Source: CAYNEI01 sp964396185 (GTDB taxonomy: Archaea; Thermoplasmatota; SW-10-69-26). Taken from it: a DNA stretch of 64,000 nt. Under the pieces are notes generated by a model. It saw only the letters and a list, made by a program, of their open reading frames with translations, ran no database searches and was not told the DNA's origin. A program made the position numbers and the translations under genes. The stretch spans positions 186,001 to 250,000 of the forward strand of contig CAYNEI010000001.1 in NCBI GenBank assembly GCA_964396185.1, in the 5' to 3' direction. Position 1 is the stretch's first letter. Every line of letters starts with the position of its first letter. Of the stretch, positions 32,402 through 40,895 are shown in pieces.

Positions 32402-33985
32402 TCAGCCCTCTCCGAACAGCGAGCGCATCATCGGGTGCATCTCCATCATCTGCTCCTTGGCGATCTGCTCGTAGGTGCGTGATAGGATCCCGATGGTCAA
32501 CAGCAAGCCTGTCCCGGTGGCCTGACCGATGGTCCCGAGCGAGGAAGCGAACGCTTCCAGGATCCCAAGCGCTGCGCCCGAGATGATCACCACGGTGGGG
32601 ATGTAGCGCTCGAGCACGCGCTCCAGGATGCGGGTGTCCCGGCGGAAGCCGGGCATCTGCATGCCAGACTGTTGGATCTTCTTCGCGACGTCCTTGGGTC
32701 CCATGCTGGCGGTCTCGGCCCAGAAGATCGAGAAGATGATGCAGCCGACGATGACCACGACCGAGTAGACCACCAGGTGCATGACGATCTGGAAGTCCGA
32801 GCGGAACGCTGTGACCGTCGACACGCTTGCAGCCAGCTCCGGAGAGACCAACGGCACGAGCCAGTCGGTCAACCCAGCGATGGGGCTCACGTAATAGGCG
32901 ATGCCCGAGAGGGCTTGCGTGGCGCCCCCGGAGGCGGCGCTCCCGCTGTTGATGAACGGGAACGACCCGACCCACTCTTTGCCTCCGATGAACGGGAGGT
33001 TCGAGAGCGGTCCTTGCCAGAGCAGGATCGCCATGAGGTTGACGTTGGCCAGCAACGCCTGCACGAAGATGAGCGGCAGGACGTTGGTGTACATCAGCCG
33101 GATCGGGTAGCGACCACGCGCCCCTCTCACGCGGGCGTGCGAGAGCGGCAGCTCGATGCGCGTGCTCTCCGCGAACACGACCGCCAGGAAGACGATCAGG
33201 GTCGAGAAGAACGCGATCAGGCTGTTGGTCCCTACGAACGCGATCTGCTCGAAGCCGCCCTGGTGGACCATCTCGAAGGTGGAGAGCTCGCTGAGCGAGT
33301 AGACCACCTGGGGCAGGAGACCGCCCGGCGGGTTCTGGAGGGGATCCAGTGGGACCCCGCTCGTGCTCGGCAACCAACTGAACAGGCCCGTGAAGATGGC
33401 CTGGGCCACACCAGCAACGATGAACAGCGAGACACCGGACCCGATCCCCCACTTGGAGATGATCTCGTCCATCAGGAAGATCAGGTAGCCACCCACCGCG
33501 ATCTGCATGGCGATGATCGTGCGGGCCCACCCGGTCCCCACCATGCCCATCAGGGCTTGGCTGGGCTCGAGGAAGCCGAACACCTGGGGGGCGCCGGTGA
33601 CGAAGAGCATCGAGAAGACCAGGAGCTTCTGGGTGCCCTGGTAGACCGCCTTGTCCTGGGCATCCGAGAGGTCCAGGTTGATGATCTTGGCGCCCTGGAA
33701 GAGCTGCAGGATGATGCCGCCGGTCACGATGGGTCCGATGCCCAGGTGGATGATCGAGCCGCTGGCTCCTGCCAGCACGGCCCGGAACTGGGCGAAGATG
33801 TCCACGGTCTGGCTGGACAGGCCCCAGACGAGGATGTTGGAGAGGATGAAGTACGTCAGGATGACGCCTGACGTCCACAACATCTTGGTCCGGAAGTGCA
33901 CATGGCCCTCTGGCCGCGTAACTGCGGGCCATCGGTCCATGATGGGCTTCAGCTTGTAGAGTAATGACTTCTGTTTCTCAGCCAT
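32402..33985 (-). CDS. secY: Preprotein translocase subunit SecY
   Basis: A 527-residue protein-conducting channel subunit with ten hydrophobic segments. Conserved parts include the first cytosolic part with WPAVTRPEGHV, IGPIVTGGIILQLFQGAKI after the plug region, and the C-terminal LERYIPTVVIISGAALG. Archaeal SecY is usually 430-490 residues; the extra length comes mainly from an enlarged extracellular loop near residues 340-395 (LPFIGGKEWVGSF to SPELAASV). It is separated from uL15 by 79 nt, which contain an AGATTAAGAAC box, so an additional internal promoter is possible. Confidence 0.95.
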   Translation of the reverse strand: MAEKQKSLLYKLKPIMDRWPAVTRPEGHVHFRTKMLWTSGVILTYFILSNILVWGLSSQTVDIFAQFRAVLAGASGSIIHLGIGPIVTGGIILQLFQGAKIINLDLSDAQDKAVYQGTQKLLVFSMLFVTGAPQVFGFLEPSQALMGMVGTGWARTIIAMQIAVGGYLIFLMDEIISKWGIGSGVSLFIVAGVAQAIFTGLFSWLPSTSGVPLDPLQNPPGGLLPQVVYSLSELSTFEMVHQGGFEQIAFVGTNSLIAFFSTLIVFLAVVFAESTRIELPLSHARVRGARGRYPIRLMYTNVLPLIFVQALLANVNLMAILLWQGPLSNLPFIGGKEWVGSFPFINSGSAASGGATQALSGIAYYVSPIAGLTDWLVPLVSPELAASVSTVTAFRSDFQIVMHLVVYSVVVIVGCIIFSIFWAETASMGPKDVAKKIQQSGMQMPGFRRDTRILERVLERYIPTVVIISGAALGILEAFASSLGTIGQATGTGLLLTIGILSRTYEQIAKEQMMEMHPMMRSLFGEG

Positions 33986-34027
33986 CCGAGCAGCTCCGAA
34001 CCCGCGGCGGCAGTAGAGACGCTGTTC

Positions 34028-34038
34028 TTAATCTTTCC
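34028..34038 (-). promoter_or_regulatory. Possible internal promoter before secY
   Basis: AGATTAAGAAC on the minus strand is 43-53 nt before the secY ATG, inside the largest gap of the ribosomal operon. Its TATA-like content is the only evidence. Confidence 0.3.
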
Positions 34039-34064
34039 AGGTTCTTCTCCAGAGCACCACCGAG

Positions 34065-34562
34065 CTAGTCGGTGGCCTCCTCGTTCTCCTCTACCTCATC
34101 AGATGACTCGGTAGAGCCCTCCCCGTCGGTTTCGACGAGGTCGATGGTGCCTCCGGCGGCCTCCAATTTGGCCACAGCGTTGTCCGTGGCCTTGGCCACG
34201 CGGATCTGGTAGGCCTCGTGGACCTTGCCAGCGCCGAGCAGCTTGTCGTACCCGGCAGCGGCCAGGTCGATGACCTTGGCGTCGCCCGAGGCCTCGACGT
34301 GGCCGTCAGCCTCGAGGGTCTCGAGCGCACCTCGCAGGTCACCGACGTTGAGGACCACGTCCTCGTCGATGACGGACTGCGGGCGCGTGAAGCCGTGGCT
34401 CCCGAAGTAACGATCACCGTACTTCTTGCGGAAGTGGATGGCCTTGTGGCCACCGCTGCCCGCGTTGCCTCGGCCACCGCGGAGTCCGGCACCGCGGCCC
34501 TTCTTGCGGCCGCGGCCGTGCTCGCGGCTTCCTCGCCGCTTCTGGACTTTCTTCTTCGCCAT
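34065..34562 (-). CDS. rpl15: 50S ribosomal protein uL15
   Basis: A 165-residue large-subunit protein. The basic Gly/Arg-rich N-terminus (KKVQKRRGSREHGRG, then GLRGGRGNAGSGGHK) is characteristic of uL15 and threads through 23S rRNA. The C-terminal half ends in a Glu/Ser/Asp-rich acidic tail of about 20 residues that is longer than usual. ATG 34562 is used, with GGTGATC just upstream as ribosome site; the same GGTGATCACCATGG context starts uL22. Confidence 0.95.
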   Translation of the reverse strand: MAKKKVQKRRGSREHGRGRKKGRGAGLRGGRGNAGSGGHKAIHFRKKYGDRYFGSHGFTRPQSVIDEDVVLNVGDLRGALETLEADGHVEASGDAKVIDLAAAGYDKLLGAGKVHEAYQIRVAKATDNAVAKLEAAGGTIDLVETDGEGSTESSDEVEENEEATD

Positions 34563-34571
34563 GGTGATCAC

Positions 34572-35036
34572 CTAGAGCATCCGTTCGATGAGCTTGTTGA
34601 TCTCCTCGCCTCGGTAGCCCAACGCGCCGCCTTCGACGAAGTGGCGCTTGGTACCCTCGAACCCACCGCGGGGCGGGTTGAGGCGGAAGACCGGTTTGAT
34701 CGCGTCGATGTGGCCGATGTCCAGCTCGTCGCTGGCGATGGCCTCGGCCAAGGCTTCGATGGAGTCGTAGTCGGTGTGCTCGCTGACGTACGCGTCGGTC
34801 AGGGGCTCGTTGCCCGGGATGCGGCCGCGCGCGGTGAGCAGCTTGGCCGCGGTCTCCTTGGTGAGCTCCCCGTACGTGGTGAGGTGCTCGACGTTCTTGA
34901 CCATCCCCTTGTAGGAGGGGTTGACGGGCACGATGGTGGCGTGGTTGGGGTAGTGCAGCCGGAGGCTGGCCAGGGTGCGCTTGTGGTCGTGCCGGCGTTC
35001 CGGCAGGCCTCGCACGCGAACGACGACGTAGCTCAT
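34572..35036 (-). CDS. rpl30: 50S ribosomal protein uL30
   Basis: A 154-residue archaeal-type uL30 of the large ribosomal subunit, with the two-domain long form of Archaea and eukaryotes. Visible features are YVVVRVRG at the start, VPVNPSYKGMVKNVEHLTTYGE, and FRLNPPRGGFEGTKRHF. Its start overlaps the uS5 stop by 4 nt (ATGA). Confidence 0.95.
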   Translation of the reverse strand: MSYVVVRVRGLPERRHDHKRTLASLRLHYPNHATIVPVNPSYKGMVKNVEHLTTYGELTKETAAKLLTARGRIPGNEPLTDAYVSEHTDYDSIEALAEAIASDELDIGHIDAIKPVFRLNPPRGGFEGTKRHFVEGGALGYRGEEINKLIERML

Positions 35037-35779
35037 TCGGCCCCGCCTCCTTCTGCCACGAGCTCTTCTTCCGGCTCGGCCTCAGGCTCCTCGCCCGAGC
35101 TCACCGGTTGGACCACGGGGCCCTCGATGATGTTGAGGCGCTCGGCGGCCCTGTGTGGGACGCGCAGGCGCGCGGTCTGCCGGAGCGCATCGAAGGTCGC
35201 CTTGCCGAAGTTGACGGTGGTCCGGGTTTGTCCCCGGGTGAAGCACCAGACGTCCTGGACGCCGGCCAGGGTGAGCACCTGCTTGGCGATGTCACCAGCC
35301 GCCATGCCCGTCCCTTGGGGGGCGGGCTTGAGCGTGACCTCGCAGGAGCCGGCCTTGCCGGTGACCTCGAAGGGGATCGACGTTGGGGGCGCGTCGGGTC
35401 CGGACTCCCAGGAGCCTGCTCCCCGGCGCACCATGATCATGTTGAGCTTGGCCTGGTCGATGGCTCGTCGGATCGTGGGACCGACCTCGCGCCCCTTCTC
35501 CTGTCCGAGCCCGACGAGACCGTCGCCGTTGCCCACGGCTGCCACGACCAGGAACCGGACACGGCGCCCGGAGTCGGTCATGCGCTGGACCATGTTCACG
35601 TCGATGACGTCGTCCTCGATGTTGGGGATGAGCGTGTCGACGATCTCTGGCTCTCGCAGCGGGAGGCCGGTTCGCAGGACCTCCGGCATGGAGGTGACCT
35701 CGCCGCTGTGGACGAGGCGCCCGAGCTTGGTTCGGGGTTCCCACTTGCTGATATCACGGTCTCGGGGATCTTTCCTCAT
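35033..35779 (-). CDS. rps5: 30S ribosomal protein uS5
   Basis: A 248-residue small-subunit protein located near the mRNA entry and decoding centre. The double-stranded RNA-binding region GRRVRFLVVAAVGNGDG and the loop EKGREVGPTIRRAI are complete, followed by the C-terminal QGTGMAAGD region. The protein ends in an acidic Glu/Pro-rich tail of about 20 residues (EEPEAEPEEE). Starts overlap in ATGA with uL18. Confidence 0.95.
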   Translation of the reverse strand: MRKDPRDRDISKWEPRTKLGRLVHSGEVTSMPEVLRTGLPLREPEIVDTLIPNIEDDVIDVNMVQRMTDSGRRVRFLVVAAVGNGDGLVGLGQEKGREVGPTIRRAIDQAKLNMIMVRRGAGSWESGPDAPPTSIPFEVTGKAGSCEVTLKPAPQGTGMAAGDIAKQVLTLAGVQDVWCFTRGQTRTTVNFGKATFDALRQTARLRVPHRAAERLNIIEGPVVQPVSSGEEPEAEPEEELVAEGGGAE

Positions 35780-36282
35780 GCTGAGGCCTCCTGGATCTTG
35801 GCCTGGACGTCCTGGGTCAGTTGGGCCACTTCATCAGAGATGTGGGCGCCGGTGAGTCGCTCCTCGGTGGGGATCACGGCCTCGCCGTGGGGCACGTCGA
35901 TGCCGACCTCGAGCACGCCGGCCAGGGCCGCGAAGACGGTGCTGCCGGCCTTGGGGACGTGGAGGCCGATGTCGAGAACGGCGTCCTCGATGCCGGCTTC
36001 CTTGGCTCGGCTGGCTGCCAGCAAGCCGGTGAGGTAGGCTGCCGGCAGGTTGCCTGAGTGGCCTTCCCATCCGAAGCTGGTGAGCTCGCGTGAAGTGGCT
36101 TGGGTGCGCACGATGTCGCCTTCTGGGTCGAAGTCGACGAACTGGACGATGACGGTGTTGTTCTGCACGCGCACGACCGCTCGGGTCTGTCCCGACTTGA
36201 GCAGCGCCAACCGGCGCTTGTAGTCGGTGCGCCCCTCGCGGCGGCGGCGGAACTTGACTCGGTACGTGGGTCCGTGGGCCAT
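35776..36282 (-). CDS. rpl18: 50S ribosomal protein uL18
   Basis: A 168-residue archaeal uL18, which binds 5S rRNA with uL5. The start YRVKFRRRREGRTDYKRRL and the SGQTRAVVRVQNN segment are typical. ATG 36282 is chosen: it overlaps the eL19 stop in TGATG; a GTG one codon earlier is possible. Confidence 0.95.
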   Translation of the reverse strand: MAHGPTYRVKFRRRREGRTDYKRRLALLKSGQTRAVVRVQNNTVIVQFVDFDPEGDIVRTQATSRELTSFGWEGHSGNLPAAYLTGLLAASRAKEAGIEDAVLDIGLHVPKAGSTVFAALAGVLEVGIDVPHGEAVIPTEERLTGAHISDEVAQLTQDVQAKIQEASA

Positions 36283-36770
36283 CACTCTTCACCTCGCTGC
36301 TTGAGCTCGTCGAGCGTCTCCTGGCTGATCGCCCCATCGATGGCGAGGTGGCTGAGCAGGTGCGCTCTGGAGTTGTACTGGCCTCCTTTGGCTCGCCGGT
36401 AGTACAACCGGTACTCGGCGGGCGAGAGGATGCCTTCGCTGCGCAGGCCCTTGAGCTCGTCGCGGATCGCTCGGATCCGCCGGACCCATGCACGCTTGCG
36501 GGGGTTGCGCGCGCCCTTGGCGCCCTTGCGCTTGCCTGGACCGCGTTGGCGGCCCTTGGCCTTCTGCTCGGAGCGCTTGCGCGCGCGGCCCCTGGAGGTC
36601 CCTATGACTTGGCGCTTCCGGATGACCTCTTGGCTGACGAGCCGGCGGATGTCCTCGCGCGTGATCGCGCTGGCGACGTCGTCCGTGTGGAGCGGATCGA
36701 TCCAGACCCGTTCCTTGCCGCACTCGAGCACTTCAGCCGCCATCCGTCGCTGGACACGCAGATCGGTCAT
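36282..36770 (-). CDS. rpl19e: 50S ribosomal protein eL19
   Basis: A 162-residue protein of the archaeal/eukaryotic eL19 family of the large subunit. Characteristic stretches are LRVQRRMAAEVL, GTSRGRARKRSEQKAKGRQ, and YRRAKGGQYNSRAHLL. The family is absent from bacteria and supports archaeal origin. It overlaps eL32 by 4 nt (ATGA). Confidence 0.95.
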   Translation of the reverse strand: MTDLRVQRRMAAEVLECGKERVWIDPLHTDDVASAITREDIRRLVSQEVIRKRQVIGTSRGRARKRSEQKAKGRQRGPGKRKGAKGARNPRKRAWVRRIRAIRDELKGLRSEGILSPAEYRLYYRRAKGGQYNSRAHLLSHLAIDGAISQETLDELKQRGEE

Positions 36771-37486
36771 CGCTGGAGACCTCCGGGGTTGAGCACGTGG
36801 ATGCCCATGTCGCGGGCAGCCTCGATGATCTGGATACGCGTGCGCTTGCCCACGCCAGACGCGATGCGCGCGGCCTGGGTGTCGGGGTCGAGCTCGTCCA
36901 GCGTGTCAGGGTTGTGCACCAGGATCTCCTCGAACCCGGATGGGTGGAGCCCTCGGGCGGCCTTGGGGCCGCGGTAGCCCACCTTGACGCGGGCTGGGAC
37001 GTGCTTTTTGTCCTTGCGCTGCTTCGAGAGGGTGCCCCGGGGTGCTCGCCAGGGCGTGTTCTTGTCGAAGCGGGGGAACTGCCACCAGTTGCGTCGCACG
37101 AACCGGGGGCGCTGTTTGTTGATGTGCTCGCGGATGGCGAGCGCGCGGGCGGTCTGATCGTCGAGTTCGGGCTTCGGCTTGGCGAAGTACTCCTCTTCCT
37201 CGACGATCTCGGTCTCGGGCTCCTCGCTTGGAGCCTCGCCCATCTCCTCGACGACCTCGACCTCGGGCTCGGGTTCCTCGGCTTCGAGGTCCGCGATACC
37301 CTGGAGGATGGCTTCGGCGAGTTTGGGGCCGACGCCGTCGACCTTGTCGGCGAGCTCCTCTGCGGTGGCCTCGTGCACCTCTTCGAGGGTGCGATAGCCG
37401 GCTTCCCAGAGAGCCTCGGCTTTGGCCTCGCCCACGCCGGGGAGCTTGGAGATCGCATCGATGAACGTGTTCTTGTCCTCAGTCAT
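36767..37486 (-). CDS. rpl32e: 50S ribosomal protein eL32 with N-terminal HhH extension
   Basis: A 239-residue fusion. Residues 1-66 form a helix-hairpin-helix pair (SKLPGVGEAKAEALWEAG and VDGVGPKLAEAILQGI). Residues 68-105 are an acidic linker of Glu, Pro and Val. The eL32 ribosomal domain occupies about 110-239 (RFVRRNWWQFPRFDKN, HPSGFEEILVHNPD). Similar N-terminal HhH extensions are known in some halophilic and Thermoplasmata-type archaea. The extension may bind rRNA or DNA. A similar HhH module sits at the C-terminus of uS3 in this operon. Confidence 0.94.
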   Translation of the reverse strand: MTEDKNTFIDAISKLPGVGEAKAEALWEAGYRTLEEVHEATAEELADKVDGVGPKLAEAILQGIADLEAEEPEPEVEVVEEMGEAPSEEPETEIVEEEEYFAKPKPELDDQTARALAIREHINKQRPRFVRRNWWQFPRFDKNTPWRAPRGTLSKQRKDKKHVPARVKVGYRGPKAARGLHPSGFEEILVHNPDTLDELDPDTQAARIASGVGKRTRIQIIEAARDMGIHVLNPGGLQR

Positions 37487-37492
37487 CTAAGC

Positions 37493-38035
37493 TCACCTCG
37501 GCTTCTGAACGATGTAGATGCCATCCTGGAAGACCCGTAGGTCGTAGCCGCGGATGCGGGTCGCGGACTCGACGTTGACCGCGGTCTGGCCGACGTGTTC
37601 CTTGTTGCGGCCGGTCACGGTGACGGTGTCCCCCTTGACCTGGACGGTGCAGTCGCCCAGGATGGTGGCGTGACGGGGAGCCTTCTCCCCGAGGAAGTTG
37701 TCGATGACGACGGTGTCGCCGTCCACCTTGGCCTTGATCGGGAAGTGGCTCGAGACGATCTTGAGCTGTGCTTCGTAGTCCTCGGCAGCGCCGTGGACCA
37801 TGTTCTTGAGGTGGCCGGCGTACGTACCGACGAGCGCGGCGACCTTGCGGCGCACGAGATCCGCCTCGACGATGGCGAGGCCGTCCTCGGCGCTGATCTG
37901 GATCTGCGGGTGGTAGAGCCGACGCGTGAGCTCCCCGTTGGGGCCGGTGACGGTGACGGTGCTGTCGTCGGTCACGGAGACGCTCACGCCCTCCGGGAGC
38001 TCGACTTCGCGCCGTTCTACTGCGATGATGCTCAT
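37493..38035 (-). CDS. rpl6: 50S ribosomal protein uL6
   Basis: A 180-residue protein of the large subunit near the sarcin-ricin loop, with the two-fold repeated beta-alpha domain. Visible are VSVTDDSTVTVTGPNGELTR at the N-terminus and NFLGEKAPRH with DTVTVTGRNKEHVGQTA in the second half. Length is standard for Archaea. Six nt separate it from eL32. Confidence 0.95.
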   Translation of the reverse strand: MSIIAVERREVELPEGVSVSVTDDSTVTVTGPNGELTRRLYHPQIQISAEDGLAIVEADLVRRKVAALVGTYAGHLKNMVHGAAEDYEAQLKIVSSHFPIKAKVDGDTVVIDNFLGEKAPRHATILGDCTVQVKGDTVTVTGRNKEHVGQTAVNVESATRIRGYDLRVFQDGIYIVQKPR

Positions 38036-38047
38036 GTCGTCGTCCTC

Positions 38048-38446
38048 CTAGTACACATAGGCGATCAGTTTGCCGCCCACACCGAGGCGCTTGGCCTCGT
38101 TGTGGTCCACGACGCCGTCGGTCGTGGTCAGGATCAGTTGGCCGAAGTCGCGGCCGGGGAGGTAGCGTGCCTCCCAGCGCTCGATCTCGGCGGTCTTGAC
38201 GCTGAAGCGGGGCTTGATCACGCCGCAGTCGTTCACGTTGCCGGTGAGGCGAACCTCGTAGCTCCCGGAACGGTGGTCGTCCTGGAACTGGTAGTTCTCG
38301 ATGTACCCGGCTTCCTGCATGACTTGCAGGATGTTGCCGAGCAGCTTGCTCGCAGGTGCGAGCTCGAGTTCGCGCAGGCCCGATCGCTCGGCGTTGCGGA
38401 TGCTTGTGAGCGCGTCAGAGAGAGGGTCATGCTGCAATCGGTTCAC
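38048..38446 (-). CDS. rps8: 30S ribosomal protein uS8
   Basis: A 132-residue small-subunit protein that binds helix 21 of 16S rRNA. Family motifs are DPLSDALTSIRNAE at the start and GRDFGQLILTTTDGVVDH at the end. The start is GTG at 38446, one base after the uS14 stop (TGAGGTG), the same arrangement as uL14/uL24. Confidence 0.95.
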   Translation of the reverse strand: MNRLQHDPLSDALTSIRNAERSGLRELELAPASKLLGNILQVMQEAGYIENYQFQDDHRSGSYEVRLTGNVNDCGVIKPRFSVKTAEIERWEARYLPGRDFGQLILTTTDGVVDHNEAKRLGVGGKLIAYVY

Positions 38447-38447
38447 C

Positions 38448-38603
38448 TCAGGAGTATTTCTTGAAGCCGAGTTCAGGAGCGGCCTCGCGGAAGCACTGGC
38501 GGCACAGGTAGAGCCCGTACCGTCGGATCAGGCCGCGGTGGCGGCCACAGCGCTTGCAGCGGTTGATGCCTCGCCCGAAGGGCTTGGTCGGTCCCTCAGC
38601 CAT
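38448..38603 (-). CDS. rps14: 30S ribosomal protein uS14 (zinc-binding, archaeal)
   Basis: A 51-residue protein found by translating the gap between uL5 and uS8. It has the zinc-binding form: CKRC near residue 17 and CRQC near 35, with the family core GRHRGLIRRYGLYLCRQC and the end ELGFKKYS. Length matches archaeal uS14 (50-56 residues). ATG 38603 lies 2 nt after the uL5 stop. Confidence 0.95.
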   Translation of the reverse strand: MAEGPTKPFGRGINRCKRCGRHRGLIRRYGLYLCRQCFREAAPELGFKKYS

Positions 38604-38605
38604 GC

Positions 38606-39145
38606 TCAGATCACCTCAACGTCGAGTTCCTGTTCCATCAGGTCCATCGCCTCTTCCCACGTGACGCGATGGCTTTGGCCGATCCGCGAGGGGCGGATGC
38701 GGCGGGTCTTGACCCGGGCGCCGGGGCGTTCGAGCACGACGGTGACGTCGATGCCGAAGACGCCCACGTCCGGGTCGTACTTCATCTTCTTGAAGTCGGT
38801 GTGGTCGGCCACGCCGAAGGAGACGTTGCCGTTGTCGTCGAAGGACCAGCCCGGGACCTTGTTCGTGCGGGTCCAGAGGGCTTCCTTGAGGAACTCGATG
38901 GCTTGGTCGCCGCGAAGCGTGACCTTGACGCCGATCTCCTGGCCGGCGCGGACGCCGAAGTCGCGCGCGCCTCGCCTGGCGCGGGTGCGGATGGGGGTCT
39001 GGCCCGTGAGCTCCTCGAGCAAGGCCTCGGCCTTGAGCAGGCGCTCGCCGGACTCGCCCACGCCGATGTTGACCACGATCTTCTCGATGCGCACCTCGCG
39101 CATCGGGTTGTCGTCCTGGACGGTCTCGGTCTCAGCCTCAGGCAT
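38606..39145 (-). CDS. rpl5: 50S ribosomal protein uL5
   Basis: A 179-residue protein that anchors 5S rRNA and contacts P-site tRNA. Visible motifs are IEKIVVNIGVGESG, TGQTPIRTRARRGARDFGVRAGQEIG, and the C-terminal VFGIDVTVVLERPGARVKTR. An N-terminal extension of about 14 acidic residues precedes the core. It overlaps the end of eS4 by 8 nt. Confidence 0.95.
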   Translation of the reverse strand: MPEAETETVQDDNPMREVRIEKIVVNIGVGESGERLLKAEALLEELTGQTPIRTRARRGARDFGVRAGQEIGVKVTLRGDQAIEFLKEALWTRTNKVPGWSFDDNGNVSFGVADHTDFKKMKYDPDVGVFGIDVTVVLERPGARVKTRRIRPSRIGQSHRVTWEEAMDLMEQELDVEVI

Positions 39146-39857
39146 GGGTCTCGACCTCCGGGATGGCGATGGCCGGCTCGTCCTTGCCGACGACGAACGC
39201 GTACGAGGGCACGGTCTGAAAGGAGTCCTGGCCCTCGAGGCGCACGAGGTTGGGGGCGCTGGATTTGATGATCTTGTGCTCGACGATCCGGGCCACCTGC
39301 CCGATGTGGGTGCCGCCGGTCACGTAGACGGGGGCGCCCTCCTGGAAGGGGAAGTGGTCCGCGATGCCCTGCTCGGGCAGCTTGAGGCGGAGCACGTCAC
39401 CGGTGTTGTACTCGTCCTCCTTGACCACGATGTTGCGGCCGTCGTGGAGGTTGAGCTGCCGGCGACCCTTCTTGACGGTGGTCTTGTCCTCGATGCGCAC
39501 CAGCTTGGTGGTGGCCTCTTCCTCGGGGATCTCGTGCAGAGCGATCCGGCCGTGCGTATCGTAGAGCACGCGCGTGTGGAGCTCCATGCCTGGGGCGGAC
39601 ACGATGTCCATGAACCCGATGCCGCGACGGATGTCCCGGCAGGGCTGACCATCCACGAGGATCTGACCGCTGGAGATGATGCCCTTGGCCTCGCGGCTGC
39701 TGTCCGCGATGCCGAGGATGTCCCGTAGCGCGACGGCCAGAGGGAGGCTGTCCTCCAGGGCGTGCGGGCCCGGTCGGGTCTTGGGCGCGAAGGTGTGGAC
39801 CTTCTTCGGGATCTTCCAGCGGCGTGGTTGCGCGAGTCGCTTGACGTGCTTGCTCAG
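39138..39857 (-). CDS. rps4e: 30S ribosomal protein eS4, apparent CTG start
   Basis: A 239-residue archaeal eS4 with an S4 RNA-binding domain, a central domain and a KOW domain (YVTGGTHIGQVARIVEHK). No ATG, GTG or TTG occurs before the conserved opening SKHVKRLAQPRRWKIPK. The only codon that fits is CTG at 39857, inside a CTGA overlap with the uL24 stop and 7 nt after GGAGG. Both features mimic the ATGA junctions elsewhere in the operon. Use of CTG is inferred; an ATG-to-CTG sequencing error is the alternative. The next ATG would remove about 90 conserved residues. Confidence 0.88.
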   Translation of the reverse strand: MSKHVKRLAQPRRWKIPKKVHTFAPKTRPGPHALEDSLPLAVALRDILGIADSSREAKGIISSGQILVDGQPCRDIRRGIGFMDIVSAPGMELHTRVLYDTHGRIALHEIPEEEATTKLVRIEDKTTVKKGRRQLNLHDGRNIVVKEDEYNTGDVLRLKLPEQGIADHFPFQEGAPVYVTGGTHIGQVARIVEHKIIKSSAPNLVRLEGQDSFQTVPSYAFVVGKDEPAIAIPEVETHA

Positions 39858-40495
39858 GCGGATCCCTCCTTAGTGGGTTCAGCTTCGTCATCGTCCCCAG
39901 CGGCCTCGCCCTCAGGCTCCGGTTCGGGCTCGGACTCAGGCTCGGGTTCAGGCTCATCGGCCGTCTCCGGCTCAGGCTCCGGTTCCGGTTCGGGCTCGGG
40001 CTCCGGTTCGGGCTCGGCAGCCGTCTCCGGCTCAGGCTCCGGTTCCGGTTCCGGCTCAGGCTCAGGCTCGGGCTCCGGCTCAGGCTCGGGTTCCGGTGGG
40101 GCTTCGACCGTGACGCCCTTGCGCGCGATGGCGGCGCGGCGCTTCGGGTCGGTGAGGTGGAGGTTGGTGATGATGCAGTTGCTCGGTTGGACCGGGCGGG
40201 CGACCTCGGTGCCATCAGCGCGTCGGTTGGTGACGCCGTCGATCTCGAGGATCATGCGCTGGCGGTCGACGTTGAGCACCTCGGCTTCGGTGCCCTTGAA
40301 GTCCCCGCGGACGATCTCGACGGTGTCGCCCTTGCGCACGGGCATGGAGCGACGCTCGAACTCGACCATGAGGTCCTCGCTGAGGTGCGCGCTTAGCATC
40401 TTGCGACGCTTGTGCAGGGACGCGTTGGCTTGCGCCTTGCGCTGCTTGCGCGGTTGCTTCGATTTTCCGGGTCTGTTGTTCGCCAAACTTGACAC
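39854..40495 (-). CDS. rpl24: 50S ribosomal protein uL24 with long Glu-Pro tail
   Basis: A 213-residue uL24. Residues 1-130 are the normal archaeal protein (SKQPRKQRKAQANASLHKRRK, then the KOW segment RKGDTVEIVRGDFKGTEAEV). The remaining 80 residues are mostly alternating Glu and Pro, broken by ETAAE, ETADE and ESE, and end with DDDEAEPTKEGSA. Typical archaeal uL24 has about 120 residues, so the tail is an addition, probably extended and disordered. GTG 40495 is placed one base after the uL14 stop, as at uS8; TTG 40486 is an alternative. Confidence 0.9.
   Translation of the reverse strand: MSSLANNRPGKSKQPRKQRKAQANASLHKRRKMLSAHLSEDLMVEFERRSMPVRKGDTVEIVRGDFKGTEAEVLNVDRQRMILEIDGVTNRRADGTEVARPVQPSNCIITNLHLTDPKRRAAIARKGVTVEAPPEPEPEPEPEPEPEPEPEPEPEPETAAEPEPEPEPEPEPEPEPETADEPEPEPESEPEPEPEGEAAGDDDEAEPTKEGSA
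39903..40101 (-). repeat. Tandem Glu-Pro codon repeat inside rpl24
   Basis: Six-base units of the GAACCG/GAGCCC/GAGCCT type encode the alternating Glu-Pro tail. Two longer blocks recur around the interruptions ETAAE and ETADE. Expansion or contraction by slippage is likely. Confidence 0.8.
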
Positions 40496-40496
40496 C

Positions 40497-40895
40497 TCAC
40501 ACGATGTTGCTTGCAAGTGCTGCCACGCGGGGCCACCGCTCGGCGGCCTCTCGGGCCACCGGGCCCTTGATGTCCGAGCCGCGGGTCTCGCCGGTCTCTG
40601 TGATGATCACGGCCGCGTTGTCCTCGAACTGGACCATGGTGCCGTCCGGGCGGCGGAAGGGTCGCCGGGCGCGCACGATGACAGCCTGGTGGAGCTGGCG
40701 GCGCATCTCGGGGGTGCCCTTCTTGACAGTCACGATGATCATGTCGCCCACGCCAGCGGCTGGGTAGCGCCGGTGGACGTTGCCCTTGCGGGGGACGGTG
40801 ACGATCTCGACGATCTTGGCGCCCGTGTTGTCGATGCAGTCGAGGTTGGCGCCCACCGGGAGGCCTCGGGTCTGACGTCCGGGGATGCCCCTCAC
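40497..40895 (-). CDS. rpl14: 50S ribosomal protein uL14
   Basis: A 132-residue protein at the subunit interface. Conserved parts are LPVGANLDCIDNTGAKIVEI, GVGDMIIVTVKKGTPEMR and FEDNAAVIITETGETRGSDI. Length is standard. It overlaps the uS17 stop by 4 nt. Confidence 0.96.
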   Translation of the reverse strand: MRGIPGRQTRGLPVGANLDCIDNTGAKIVEIVTVPRKGNVHRRYPAAGVGDMIIVTVKKGTPEMRRQLHQAVIVRARRPFRRPDGTMVQFEDNAAVIITETGETRGSDIKGPVAREAAERWPRVAALASNIV

